A DNA stretch of 47,112 nt from Bacteroidia bacterium. GTDB taxonomy: Bacteria; Bacteroidota; Bacteroidia; 2-12-FULL-35-15. The translations under genes and the position numbers were made by a program. The notes beneath the pieces were generated by a model. That model was given only the letters and a program-made list of their open reading frames with translations. It did no database searches and was not told the DNA's origin. The stretch is from positions 1 to 47,112 of the forward strand of contig JAEUTU010000056.1 in the NCBI GenBank assembly GCA_016786925.1. The letters run 5' to 3'. This document shows positions 1 to 8,630 of this stretch, one piece after another; the stretch's first letter is position 1; every line of letters begins with the position of its first letter.

Positions 1-82
1 CAAAGGACCAAATTCATTTGAATTACACAAAGAAGAATTAAAATATGATGTGATCAAAGTATCACAAAGAAGTTACAAATAA
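1..82 (+). CDS. sdhA: Succinate dehydrogenase/fumarate reductase flavoprotein subunit, C-terminal end (partial)
   Basis: Only the last 26 codons and the TAA stop (80-82) lie in the window; the gene begins before base 1. The visible residues end in KVSQRSYK. The assignment rests on position: the frame closes 12 bases before a clear iron-sulfur subunit gene, the usual sdhA-sdhB order in Bacteroidota. The flavoprotein oxidises succinate to fumarate with covalent FAD and passes electrons to SdhB. None of its catalytic residues are visible here. Confidence 0.75.
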   Translation, partial: KGPNSFELHKEELKYDVIKVSQRSYK

Positions 83-94
83 ACTCTAAACAAT

Positions 95-853
95 ATGAGT
101 CACGGAAATATGAATTTAACGCTAAAAGTTTGGCGTCAAAAAAACACGAAAGCAACCGGTAAATTAGAAACATACAAAGTTACCGACATTTCACCTGATA
201 TGTCGTTCCTTGAAATGTTTGACGTGTTGAATGAGCAATTAATCAACAAAGGTGAAGAACCAATCGCTTTCGATCACGATTGCCGCGAAGGTATCTGCGG
301 TATGTGTAGTATGTACATCAATGGTCGTGCACACGGACCAAAATCTGCAATTACTACTTGTCAGTTACACATGCGTTCATTTAAAGATGGCGATACGATC
401 GTTGTTGAACCATGGAGAGCTGCTGCATTCCCAGTAATTAAAGATTTGACAGTGGATAGAAGTGCATTTGACCGTATCATCTCTAAAGGTGGATTTATTT
501 CAGTAAATACCGGAAATGCTCAAGATGCAAACTGTTTACCTATCCCTAAACCGGATGCTGATGCTTCTTTTGAAGCTGCTGCATGTATTGGTTGTGGTGC
601 TTGTGTAGCAACTTGCAAAAACTCTTCTGCTATGCTATTCGTTTCTGCAAAGATCTCTCAATTAGCCTTGTTACCTCAAGGTCAAGTTGAAAGAGTATCC
701 CGTGCTAAAAACATGGTAGCTCAAATGGATGAAGAGGGATTCGGTAACTGTACCAATACCGGTGCTTGCGAAGTAGAATGCCCGAAAGGAATCTCTTTAG
801 AAAACATCGCTCGTATGAACCGTGAGTTCTTTATGGCAAACATTAAAGAATAA
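95..853 (+). CDS. sdhB: Succinate dehydrogenase/fumarate reductase iron-sulfur subunit
   Basis: This is the electron-transfer subunit of respiratory complex II, passing electrons from the flavoprotein to the membrane quinone. At 252 residues it is the normal length for the Bacteroidota form. The N-terminal ferredoxin domain carries the 2Fe-2S ligands C63, C68, C71 and C89. The C-terminal domain holds the two further cysteine clusters: C164, C167, C170 and C174 ([11 protein letters not shown]), then C219, C225 and C229. It starts 12 bases after the sdhA stop and is co-transcribed with it. A second in-frame ATG five codons downstream is possible, but the first keeps the usual operon spacing. 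A strong terminator follows at once, so sdhB ends the operon. Confidence 0.97.
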   Translation: MSHGNMNLTLKVWRQKNTKATGKLETYKVTDISPDMSFLEMFDVLNEQLINKGEEPIAFDHDCREGICGMCSMYINGRAHGPKSAITTCQLHMRSFKDGDTIVVEPWRAAAFPVIKDLTVDRSAFDRIISKGGFISVNTGNAQDANCLPIPKPDADASFEAAACIGCGACVATCKNSSAMLFVSAKISQLALLPQGQVERVSRAKNMVAQMDEEGFGNCTNTGACEVECPKGISLENIARMNREFFMANIKE

Positions 854-875
854 TTTTTATTCTAAACTATACTGA

Positions 876-906
876 AACAGCCAATCGAAATGATTGGCTG
901 TTTTGT
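876..906 (+). terminator. Rho-independent terminator of the sdh operon
   Basis: An 11-bp perfect stem, 876-886 (AACAGCCAATC) with 892-902, has a 5-base loop and a T-rich tail (901-910). It lies 22 bases after the sdhB stop. The next gene starts only about 20 bases further on. Confidence 0.9.
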
Positions 907-924
907 TTTTATTACCTTTATTCA

Positions 925-1923
925 ATGAAACTTCATACCATTGTTCTACTCTTCTTCATCATTTTACTTCCTTCCTGCATAAGAGAGCGCAATTACGATA
1001 TTAAAACAGCCACACCTGTACCCTACACACAAATAAGCAAAACGCCTGCATTTACAGATCAATTTGCATCACTTACCTTAGATTCTATAAACAATGTTTT
1101 ACTTATTAATTTAACGATCAAAAATGCGGATAAGATTCCTTTCCCAACGAATCAGCAATACAAGGATACACTCACTCATACAGCTTTTAATTTCGAATTT
1201 CTATATAATGGGCAGATCATTAAGTCGGACTATTGCTCCTTCAAAAACACACTACGATGGACCAATGACACAACTGAAAATAAAGATGATCTTCGATTAA
1301 CGACCGACACGATCGATCTGGCGGAAGGAAATTCGTTCAGCTTTAAATTGCCTTACTATGCGTTTCATCAGATCAAGAGCGGGAAACAAAAGTTCACATT
1401 GAAAGTATATCAAACATTGTTTATGGATGAATTACGATTAAAGACCGATAGCACCTATAAATACTTGAAGTTATACGATCCTAAACAGCTTTTTGCAACA
1501 GAGATCTCCTTCGAATTAAACGTTCCAAAGATCTATAAAAGTAAATTATATGGATATGGACTGCAACTTCGGAACGATTCAACTTTTAGTCCGGTTGGGA
1601 TGGACAATACCATTTGGAACAGCAGTTATCCGGACATTTACTGGTCAGTATTTTATCCAACAGATATGATCTATGCTCAAACTCCTTATCAAAAATCTAC
1701 GGATCGGTACGAAGGGAAGGACACCTTCATTTTGTATCATTATTACAAAAATGATTCTATCGGCATAGGCGTTTACGATCACGATAATCTTTCCCGCGAT
1801 GACGGTTTGGGTTATAAAGTAATAGATCTTCGTTCTATGGTCAGAAAATACCCGAAAAGGATCAGTTTTGACGCTATTAAGTGGATGGATCTGAAATTAC
1901 AGCAAGAAGAGGCTGTGAATTAA
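925..1923 (+). CDS. Hypothetical lipoprotein, possible C-terminal C2-like segment
   Basis: The family is not recognised. The product is 332 residues. The N-terminus is an SPII signal (MKLHTIVLLFFIILLPSC) with lipobox LPSC and the lipidated cysteine at residue 18, so it should be membrane anchored, probably in the outer membrane. The rest is rich in beta-type sequence. Near residues 275-300 the pattern IGVYDHDNLSRDDGLGYKVI resembles the D-x-D and G-x-x-x-I core of calcium-binding C2 domains; this is a visual resemblance only. The gene sits between the sdh terminator and the convergent panC, with 8 bases between the two stops. I see no clear promoter in the short gap after the terminator. Confidence 0.85.
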   Translation: MKLHTIVLLFFIILLPSCIRERNYDIKTATPVPYTQISKTPAFTDQFASLTLDSINNVLLINLTIKNADKIPFPTNQQYKDTLTHTAFNFEFLYNGQIIKSDYCSFKNTLRWTNDTTENKDDLRLTTDTIDLAEGNSFSFKLPYYAFHQIKSGKQKFTLKVYQTLFMDELRLKTDSTYKYLKLYDPKQLFATEISFELNVPKIYKSKLYGYGLQLRNDSTFSPVGMDNTIWNSSYPDIYWSVFYPTDMIYAQTPYQKSTDRYEGKDTFILYHYYKNDSIGIGVYDHDNLSRDDGLGYKVIDLRSMVRKYPKRISFDAIKWMDLKLQQEEAVN

Positions 1924-1931
1924 AAAAGGAG

Positions 1932-2819
1932 TTATTTTAAAAGCATATTATCAATTAGTCTGACTGCTCCTAATTTTAGAGCAATACAAGCCACTGCGCT
2001 TTTGCTTTGTGTTAAGGAATCAATAGGAGCTAAAGTAGCAGCATCGGAAATTTCAAAGTATTCCAATTGCATCAAAGGTTCTTGCGCGATCATTTCCTTA
2101 GCCATATTCTTTAATGCGCTTACGGGTACTGTATCTGTTTTTTCTTTAACTGCACTTAATGTTTTATAGATCAAAGGAGCTACAGCTCTTTCTTTTTCAG
2201 TTAACCGCACATTACGGGAGCTCATGGCCAAACCATCGGTTTCGCGCACAATTGGGCAACCAATAATTTCAGTCGGCATTTTTAATTGGGCGGTCATACT
2301 CCTTATAATAGCCAACTGCTGAAAATCTTTTTGTCCGAAATAAGCTTTATGTGGCTCAACAATTCTAAACAACTTACTCACCACTTGTGCTACGCCATTA
2401 AAATGTCCCGGACGATGCGCTCCTTCCATCACTTTATCTAGTATCCCGAAGTCAACTTCTTGTCCATTGGTCCAGCTTCTATCTTCCACATGCTGGCGTT
2501 TTAATTCCAGCTCCTGCTCGGTGTACATTTCTGTTACTTCGGGTGCAAACACAAAGTCGCAATTCACAGCTTGCAATAACTGACTATCCATTTCAAGCGT
2601 ACGGGGGTATTTTTCCAGATCACTCAGGTCGTTAAATTGGGTAGGATTTACAAATATGCTGCATACGGTAATGTCGTTTTCAAGCTTGCTTCGTTTTACC
2701 AATTCAATGTGTCCGGCATGCAAAGCGCCCATGGTAGGGACAAAACCAATGGTTTTTCCATTGCTTTTGGCAATATTTAACTGCTTTTTGAGTTCTTGTA
2801 TGCGGTTATGAATAATCAT
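1932..2819 (-). CDS. panC: Pantothenate synthetase
   Basis: PanC condenses pantoate and beta-alanine, with ATP, to pantothenate in the cytoplasm (coenzyme A pathway). The 295-residue product has the nucleotidyltransferase signature PTMGALHAGHIEL with H34-x-x-H37, the substrate-binding GQKDFQQL segment, and the late motif GLAMSSRN. The open frame runs further upstream, but the family N-terminus (MIIHNRIQELKKQL) begins at 2819 and the extension to 2987 has no family character and overlaps the divergent gene. No panD lies next to it. The gene diverges from the glycogen-synthase-like gene, a neighbourhood repeated in many Bacteroidota. Confidence 0.96.
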   Translation of the reverse strand: MIIHNRIQELKKQLNIAKSNGKTIGFVPTMGALHAGHIELVKRSKLENDITVCSIFVNPTQFNDLSDLEKYPRTLEMDSQLLQAVNCDFVFAPEVTEMYTEQELELKRQHVEDRSWTNGQEVDFGILDKVMEGAHRPGHFNGVAQVVSKLFRIVEPHKAYFGQKDFQQLAIIRSMTAQLKMPTEIIGCPIVRETDGLAMSSRNVRLTEKERAVAPLIYKTLSAVKEKTDTVPVSALKNMAKEMIAQEPLMQLEYFEISDAATLAPIDSLTQSKSAVACIALKLGAVRLIDNMLLK

Positions 2820-2905
2820 GCTTGGCAATAATTGTTGAAAACTAACAAAATCAATATTAACAGCGCTTTTTTTTCGATAAAAGAGGGCAAATCTAACGTT
2901 AAAAC

Positions 2906-2937
2906 TTTGAAATTCAGAAAATTTTTGCTTACTTTTG
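2906..2937 (+). promoter_or_regulatory. Bacteroidota-type promoter for the glycogen-synthase-like/DUF4270/glmS operon
   Basis: TTTG at 2906-2909, a 20-base spacer, then TACTTTTG at 2930-2937 match the phylum consensus TTTG-N19-21-TAnnTTTG exactly. Transcription would start near 2944, giving a leader of about 28 bases before the ATG at 2972. It lies in the 152-base divergent gap with panC. Confidence 0.8.
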
Positions 2938-2971
2938 TGTACTTTTTTAAAACTAACCTTAATTCGAACGC

Positions 2972-3802
2972 ATGAAGAAGAAAGCAAGAGTTCTGTTTGT
3001 ATCCCAAGAAGTTACTCCTTATTTAGATGAAACACCAATGGGCCTTATCGGTAGACACTTACCACAAGGCATTCAAGAACGAGGCAAAGAGATCCGTCTT
3101 TTTATGCCAAAATTCGGTTGTATCAACGAAAGACGTAATCAGCTTCATGAAGTTATCCGCCTATCGGGGATGAATTTGATCATTGATGATACTGATCATC
3201 CATTGATCATTAAAGTAGCATCTATACAGGCAGCACGTATGCAGGTGTATTTTATTGACAATCAAGAGTATTTTGAGCGCAAGCACACGCTTACCGATAA
3301 AAAAGGTGCTCATTTTGCAGATAATGACGAGCGTTCTATTTTCTTTTGCCGCGGGGTAATTGAAACCGTTAAAAAATTAGGCTGGGCTCCGGATGTAGTT
3401 CATTTACATGGCTGGATGACAGGCTTAATGGCTTTATATTTGAAAAAATCATTCAAGGATAATCCTTTATTCGCTGATACTAAGATCGTTTACTCAGTAT
3501 ATGACGATGAATTCCCTGGAGCTTTGCATAAGGATTTTGCTAAAAAAGTTTCTTTTGAAGGCATCGAAAAATCTGATGTAGAATTATTGAAAAATCCTAC
3601 CTTTGTAAACGTAAATAAAGCCATTATTGATTGGGCTGATGCTGTTGTAAAAGGCAGTCCGAAGATCAATAGCGATATCGAGAAATACATTAAAAAATCA
3701 GGTAAGCCATATTTAGATTATAAAAATATGGATGAATATGTGGATGCTTACTCTGAATTCTATGATGCCGTGTTGGAAGAAGTTGCAGAAATGGTAGATT
3801 AA
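2972..3802 (+). CDS. Glycogen/starch synthase N-terminal-domain protein (stand-alone GT5-like)
   Basis: The 276 residues match the N-terminal Rossmann half of GT5 glycogen/starch synthases. VLFVSQEVTPY opens the domain, LPQGIQERGKEIRLFMPKFG follows, then NDERSIFFCRGVIETVKKLG and DVVHLHGWMTGLMALYLKK, which corresponds to the DxxHxHDW region. The C-terminal half that carries most of the ADP-glucose site is absent, and a real glgA is about 480 residues. The N-terminal motif is ETPMGLIGRHLP, not the canonical KTGGLADVxGALP of active GlgA, so synthase activity is doubtful. It is first in an operon with the DUF4270 gene (8 bases on) and glmS. This arrangement is common in Bacteroidota, where the protein is routinely named glycogen synthase without functional proof. 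Confidence 0.85.
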   Translation: MKKKARVLFVSQEVTPYLDETPMGLIGRHLPQGIQERGKEIRLFMPKFGCINERRNQLHEVIRLSGMNLIIDDTDHPLIIKVASIQAARMQVYFIDNQEYFERKHTLTDKKGAHFADNDERSIFFCRGVIETVKKLGWAPDVVHLHGWMTGLMALYLKKSFKDNPLFADTKIVYSVYDDEFPGALHKDFAKKVSFEGIEKSDVELLKNPTFVNVNKAIIDWADAVVKGSPKINSDIEKYIKKSGKPYLDYKNMDEYVDAYSEFYDAVLEEVAEMVD

Positions 3803-3810
3803 TTGAAATT

Positions 3811-5211
3811 ATGATCTTTAATAAAATAGGAATACCCCATGTTTTGTCCCGGCTTTTTTACGGGACAAAATTTTTTATAGTACTTGCTTCTCTCTCTCTT
3901 GCAGGATTAAGCTCATGTAATGAATCAAGTGTTCTGGGTTTGGAAGTACAACCTCAGGACGATGTGCTTAATGTTCTCTTTAGCGATACAACATACATCC
4001 GTTCTCGTACAGTGAAAGAAGATTCATTACGTACTGATGAAACACTTTTATTTACAGGAGAAGCATTATTAGGAAAATATGTTGATCCTGTGTTTGGAGT
4101 AAGTTCTGCATCCATGTACACGCAGGTGCGTTTACCATCCAGTAATCCTAACTTTGGTACCAATGCAGCCATTGATTCAGTTGTTTTGGCTTTGGTGTAC
4201 GACCCAACGTATGTTTATGGAGATACAACAGGTGGAACATTCGCTACACAGACAGTGAATGTATATCAACTGTTTGAAGATATTAAACAGGAGGATAACT
4301 ATTACTCTAATAAAGATGTTATCAAATCATCCTTTGATCTGGCAGGCTCACAAACTTTTGTTCCCGGTTATGATGATAGTGTTACAGTAACAGGAGTTCG
4401 TGAAAAACCACAATTACGTATCCGCCTGAACAACATTTTCGGAACAACAATTTTGAATAATCAAAACACAGGAAATCTCTCCAGCGATGCTAATTTTAAA
4501 GCATTCATGAAAGGACTTTGTATCACTACTGAAAACAGCACATTATCTTCGGGCGATGGAAATATTATGCGATTAAAAATGATCGATGCTAAAACGCGTT
4601 TGTCAATTTATTATCATAACGATACAGAAGACAGTTTAAAATATGAATTTCCTTTAAGCAATGCTGCCCGTTTTTCAAAATTTAAACACGATTATACAAC
4701 CATTGATGCCGGTTTAGCTGCGCAGATCAATTCTGCTACACCACCTGCTCAGAATGCTACTGTGTTTGTACAAGCAAATGCAGGTCTTAAAACGAAAATT
4801 GAATTTCCATTTTTAATGGGTTGGGTTGATTCGGGAGCTGTTGCTATTAATAAGGCCGAACTGGTAATTAAAGTGGATACTTCTGCTATTTATGAATATA
4901 GTAAGTATGCTACACCTGCTACTTTGTTGCTGTTTCAGATCAACGATGATAGCACCAGCAACATTTTGGTGCCTGATTATAATGAAGGAACAAGTTATTT
5001 TGGAGGTTCATACGATGCTACCAACAAAGAATACCGATTTAATATTGCAAGATATATTCAGCAAATTTTAACAGGAGCCAGAAACAACAACGGCATTTAT
5101 ATTATTACACAAAATGGAGCCATCACGTCTAGTCGTGTTCCTCTTGGCGGAGGCGATCCAGCAAGTCCATTTAAAATGAAATTAAATATCACTTACACAA
5201 AACTACATTAA
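3811..5211 (+). CDS. DUF4270 family lipoprotein
   Basis: The 466-residue product has an unusually long N-terminal stretch before an SPII signal; the lipobox LSSC places the lipidated cysteine at residue 36. The mature protein opens with the family's characteristic LGLEVQPQDD and DTTYIRSRTVKEDS segments, continues with GKYVDPVFGVSSASMYTQ, and is otherwise beta-rich. DUF4270 proteins are Bacteroidota surface or periplasmic lipoproteins of unknown function. It begins 8 bases after the glycogen-synthase-like gene, and its stop is one base before the glmS ATG, so translation of the two is probably coupled. The link to amino-sugar supply is conserved context, not a demonstrated role. Confidence 0.9.
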   Translation: MIFNKIGIPHVLSRLFYGTKFFIVLASLSLAGLSSCNESSVLGLEVQPQDDVLNVLFSDTTYIRSRTVKEDSLRTDETLLFTGEALLGKYVDPVFGVSSASMYTQVRLPSSNPNFGTNAAIDSVVLALVYDPTYVYGDTTGGTFATQTVNVYQLFEDIKQEDNYYSNKDVIKSSFDLAGSQTFVPGYDDSVTVTGVREKPQLRIRLNNIFGTTILNNQNTGNLSSDANFKAFMKGLCITTENSTLSSGDGNIMRLKMIDAKTRLSIYYHNDTEDSLKYEFPLSNAARFSKFKHDYTTIDAGLAAQINSATPPAQNATVFVQANAGLKTKIEFPFLMGWVDSGAVAINKAELVIKVDTSAIYEYSKYATPATLLLFQINDDSTSNILVPDYNEGTSYFGGSYDATNKEYRFNIARYIQQILTGARNNNGIYIITQNGAITSSRVPLGGGDPASPFKMKLNITYTKLH

Positions 5212-5212
5212 C

Positions 5213-7054
5213 ATGTGCGGAATAGTAGGATATATAGGAAATAAACAAGCGTACCCTATCCTTATGAAAGGATTACAACGCTTAGAATACAGAGGTTATG
5301 ACAGTGCAGGTATTGCCTTATTGGATAATGCCGAAATGAACGTATATAAATGCAAAGGAAAAGTGATCGACCTTCACAACTTTGCTGCAGACAAAAATAA
5401 GAATGGAACTATTGGAATTGGTCATACACGCTGGGCAACGCACGGTGTTCCGAACGATGTAAATGCACATCCTCATTATTCGGGATCTAAAAATTTAGTA
5501 ATGATCCATAACGGTATCATTGAAAACTACGGCCCATTAAAAGAAGAATTAAAAAAGCGTGGACATAAATTCTTAAGTGATACTGATACAGAAGTATTGA
5601 TCCATCTTATTGAAGACATTCAGGAAAAAGAACAAGTACGTGTAGGTGAAGCTGTGCGTATTGCATTAAATCAAGTAGTTGGAGCATACGCAATTGTTAT
5701 CCTTGCAAAAGATAATCCGAATGAATTGATAGCTGCCAAAAAAGGAAGTCCAATGGTGATCGGTATTGGTGCGGATGAATTCTTTATTGCATCGGATGCT
5801 ACACCAATTGTTGAATACACAAAAAATGTGGTGTATCTGGAAGATGAAGAAATTGCATTTATTGAACGTGGAAAAGAATTGAAGATCAAAACCATCAAGA
5901 ACAAAGCAAAAACACCTTATGTTCAGGAGTTGGAATTGCAGTTGGAAGCACTTGAAAAAGGTGGATACGATCATTTTATGCTCAAAGAAATTTATGAGCA
6001 ACCCCGCTCTATCAAAGATAGTATGCGTGGAAGATTGAGTTCAGCTGAAGGCGTTGTGAATTTGGGTGGGATCACAGAATACGAACAAAAATTTTTGAAT
6101 GCTAAACGTATTATTTTTGTTGCTTGCGGCACGTCTTGGCATGCGGGCTTAGTGGGTGAATATTTATTTGAAGATCTTGCCCGTATTCCTGTTGAGGTAG
6201 AATATGCATCTGAATTCAGATACCGCAACCCGATCGTGTATGAAGATGATGTTGTGATCGCCATTTCTCAATCCGGTGAAACTGCCGATACATTAGCAGC
6301 GATTGAATTAGCAAAATCAAAAGGTGCAACCATCATTGGTATTTGTAATGTGGTGGGGTCATCTATTGCGCGTGCTACACATGCCGGCTCCTACACACAT
6401 GCGGGTCCGGAAATTGGTGTAGCATCTACGAAAGCATTTACAGCACAAGTTACGGTACTTACATTAATGGCCTTACGAATTGCATACCGCAAAGGAACAA
6501 TTTCAGCATCCCGTTTCCATGAGTTGTTAAGTGAATTGGAAGCAATTCCTGCTAAAGTAGAAAAGGTATTAGAGACGAATAAAAATATTCAAAAGATAGC
6601 GGAGATCTATAAGGACTCCAGCAACGCTTTGTACTTAGGTCGTGGATACAGCTTCCCTGTTGCTTTAGAAGGAGCTTTAAAATTAAAAGAGATCTCTTAT
6701 ATTCATGCAGAAGGTTATCCTGCTGCAGAAATGAAACATGGTCCAATTGCACTTATCGATGAAGAAATGCCGGTGTTTGTAATTGCAACAAAAGGCACTT
6801 CTTACGAAAAGGTAGTAAGCAATATCCAGGAAGTAAAAGCCCGTAAAGGAAAGATCATTGCTATTGTAACAGAAGGAGATACACAAGTGAAGGAAATGGC
6901 CGATTATACGATCGAGATCCCGGAAACAGATGAGATCCTTGTTCCATTGGTATCTGTAGTACCATTACAATTACTTTCATACCACATTGCAGTAATGCGT
7001 GGATGTAATGTCGATCAGCCTCGTAACCTTGCAAAATCAGTTACTGTAGAGTAA
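5213..7054 (+). CDS. glmS: Glutamine--fructose-6-phosphate aminotransferase (isomerizing)
   Basis: GlmS makes glucosamine-6-phosphate from fructose-6-phosphate and glutamine, the entry to UDP-GlcNAc for peptidoglycan and lipopolysaccharide. At 613 residues it is full length. The class II amidotransferase domain opens MCGIVGYIG with nucleophile Cys2 and has the GHTRWATHG motif. Two SIS domains follow: CGTSWHAG, SQSGETADTLAA and STKAFTAQ in the first, EGALKLKEISYIHAEGYPA in the second. The C-terminus DQPRNLAKSVTVE is family typical. It is last in its operon, one base after the DUF4270 gene. No glmS ribozyme is expected or seen. Confidence 0.98.
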   Translation: MCGIVGYIGNKQAYPILMKGLQRLEYRGYDSAGIALLDNAEMNVYKCKGKVIDLHNFAADKNKNGTIGIGHTRWATHGVPNDVNAHPHYSGSKNLVMIHNGIIENYGPLKEELKKRGHKFLSDTDTEVLIHLIEDIQEKEQVRVGEAVRIALNQVVGAYAIVILAKDNPNELIAAKKGSPMVIGIGADEFFIASDATPIVEYTKNVVYLEDEEIAFIERGKELKIKTIKNKAKTPYVQELELQLEALEKGGYDHFMLKEIYEQPRSIKDSMRGRLSSAEGVVNLGGITEYEQKFLNAKRIIFVACGTSWHAGLVGEYLFEDLARIPVEVEYASEFRYRNPIVYEDDVVIAISQSGETADTLAAIELAKSKGATIIGICNVVGSSIARATHAGSYTHAGPEIGVASTKAFTAQVTVLTLMALRIAYRKGTISASRFHELLSELEAIPAKVEKVLETNKNIQKIAEIYKDSSNALYLGRGYSFPVALEGALKLKEISYIHAEGYPAAEMKHGPIALIDEEMPVFVIATKGTSYEKVVSNIQEVKARKGKIIAIVTEGDTQVKEMADYTIEIPETDEILVPLVSVVPLQLLSYHIAVMRGCNVDQPRNLAKSVTVE

Positions 7055-7073
7055 TTTATGATATTCATAAGCA

Positions 7074-7106
7074 AGTCCGGGTAGCGAATGTTATCCGGAC
7101 TTTTTT
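7074..7106 (+). terminator. Rho-independent terminator after glmS
   Basis: A 10-bp stem, 7074-7083 with 7092-7101 (one G-T pair), has an 8-base loop and a run of six T at 7101-7106. It lies about 20 bases past the glmS stop. Confidence 0.9.
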
Positions 7107-7133
7107 ATTGCTGAAGTTTGGCTAAATATTTGT

Positions 7134-7141
7134 TATTTTTG
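7134..7141 (+). promoter_or_regulatory. Probable -7 element of the rpoN promoter
   Basis: TATTTTTG matches TAnnTTTG and would start transcription about 25 bases before the rpoN ATG at 7172. The upstream TTTG (7117-7120) is only 13 bases away, so the -33 element is poor. The site argues against the upstream TTG start at 7118, which would lie inside the promoter. Confidence 0.5.
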
Positions 7142-7171
7142 TGTAACAACGATATAGCGCAAGAGATCTTT

Positions 7172-8629
7172 ATGTTAAAGCAAGTACAGTCACAAAAATT
7201 ATTACAAAAACTTTCACCTCAGCAAATTCAGTTGATGAAGCTGTTGCAATTGCCAACAATTGCATTGGAACAACGCATCAAAGAAGAAATGGAGATCAAT
7301 CCGGCATTGGAAGAAGGAAGTGAAGCAGATGAGGATCCTCGTGATGAGTTTGATAATGATGAGTTTGATGATGCAGCATCCGATGAAGATCATCAACGTG
7401 ATGATTTTGCTTTAACGGATTATATGGATGATGATGAAGGCGCTTCTTATAAGTTAAAAGCGAATAATACTAGTCCAGACGAAGAGCGCAAAGAGATCCC
7501 ATTCTCCGTTGGATTGTCATTCCAGGATATGCTGGAGAGTCAGCTAGGAATGAAAGATCTGGATGATAAGCAATATCAAATTGCTATATATTTAATAGGA
7601 AATCTAGACGATGATGGGTATCTAAGAAGAGACCTTGCATCCATTGTGGATGATATCGCCTTTTCTCAAAATATTTCTACGGATGAAAAAGAACTTGAAT
7701 CTCTTTTAAAGATTGTTCAAGATCTTGAACCTGCCGGTGTGGGTGCGCGTGATCTTCAGGAATGTTTGTTGATACAACTTCGTAAGAAAGAAATTCAAAC
7801 CATGACCGTTGAGCTCGCTACAGAAGTAGTAGAAAAACAAATGGATGAATTTTCTAAAAAGCATTATGATAAAATCCAGAAAAAACTTGAAATAGATGAT
7901 GAGTTATTAAAAGAAGTCATTCAAGAGATCCTGAAATTAAATCCACGTCCGGGGAATTCAATGGCCGATGGACAAAAAAGTTTTCAGCAAGTGATCCCTG
8001 ATTTTACGATCACGAATGAAGACGGGCAATTGAATTTAAGTTTGAATTCTCGTAATGCTCCAGACCTAAAGGTGAGTAAAGCCTACGCACAAATGCTGGA
8101 GGAATACTCCAAAGGTAAAGATAAAGGCAGCAAAGAAGCTTCCATGTTCGTGAAGCAAAAATTGGATGGTGCAAAATGGTTTATTGATGCCATTCAACAG
8201 CGCAGTCATACTTTACTTTATACCATGAATGCGATCATGGAATATCAAAAAGAGTATTTTATGGAAGGGGATGAAACCCTTTTAAAACCAATGATCTTAA
8301 AAGATATTGCTGAAAAGGTAGGGTTGGATATTTCCACTGTATCACGTGTTGCGAATAGTAAATATGTACAAACACCATTCGGAACGTTTTTATTGAAATC
8401 ATTTTTTAGTGAATCATTATCAACGGATAGTGGGGAAGAGGTGTCTACACGTGAAGTAAAGAAAATACTGGAAGATTGTATTGGCGCTGAAAACAAAAAG
8501 AAACCACTTACGGATGATAAATTGGCGAAGATCCTGAAAGAAAAGGGATATAACATTGCCCGAAGAACCATTGCCAAATACCGTGAGCAATTAGAGATCC
8601 CGGTTGCCCGGTTAAGAAAAGAATTATAG
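7172..8629 (+). CDS. rpoN: RNA polymerase sigma-54 factor
   Basis: Sigma-54 directs RNA polymerase to -24/-12 promoters and needs ATP-driven activators to open DNA. The 485-residue product has the Q- and L-rich activator-interacting region I at residues 1-45 (QSQKLLQKLSPQQIQLMKLL), a strongly acidic region II at about 50-105, the core-binding and helix-turn-helix parts (DISTVSRVANSKYVQTPFG), and the RpoN box ARRTIAKYRE close to the C-terminus. The ATG at 7172 gives the canonical N-terminus; an in-frame TTG at 7118 would add 18 residues but overlaps the likely promoter. No sigma-54 activator gene lies in the window. The PAP2-like gene follows one base after the stop. Confidence 0.97.
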   Translation: MLKQVQSQKLLQKLSPQQIQLMKLLQLPTIALEQRIKEEMEINPALEEGSEADEDPRDEFDNDEFDDAASDEDHQRDDFALTDYMDDDEGASYKLKANNTSPDEERKEIPFSVGLSFQDMLESQLGMKDLDDKQYQIAIYLIGNLDDDGYLRRDLASIVDDIAFSQNISTDEKELESLLKIVQDLEPAGVGARDLQECLLIQLRKKEIQTMTVELATEVVEKQMDEFSKKHYDKIQKKLEIDDELLKEVIQEILKLNPRPGNSMADGQKSFQQVIPDFTITNEDGQLNLSLNSRNAPDLKVSKAYAQMLEEYSKGKDKGSKEASMFVKQKLDGAKWFIDAIQQRSHTLLYTMNAIMEYQKEYFMEGDETLLKPMILKDIAEKVGLDISTVSRVANSKYVQTPFGTFLLKSFFSESLSTDSGEEVSTREVKKILEDCIGAENKKKPLTDDKLAKILKEKGYNIARRTIAKYREQLEIPVARLRKEL

Positions 8630-8630
8630 G

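Noticed and set aside
2820..2987. Upstream extension of the panC frame to 2987
   Set aside because: The extension has no family similarity, overlaps the divergent gene and its promoter, and the true PanC N-terminus begins at 2819.
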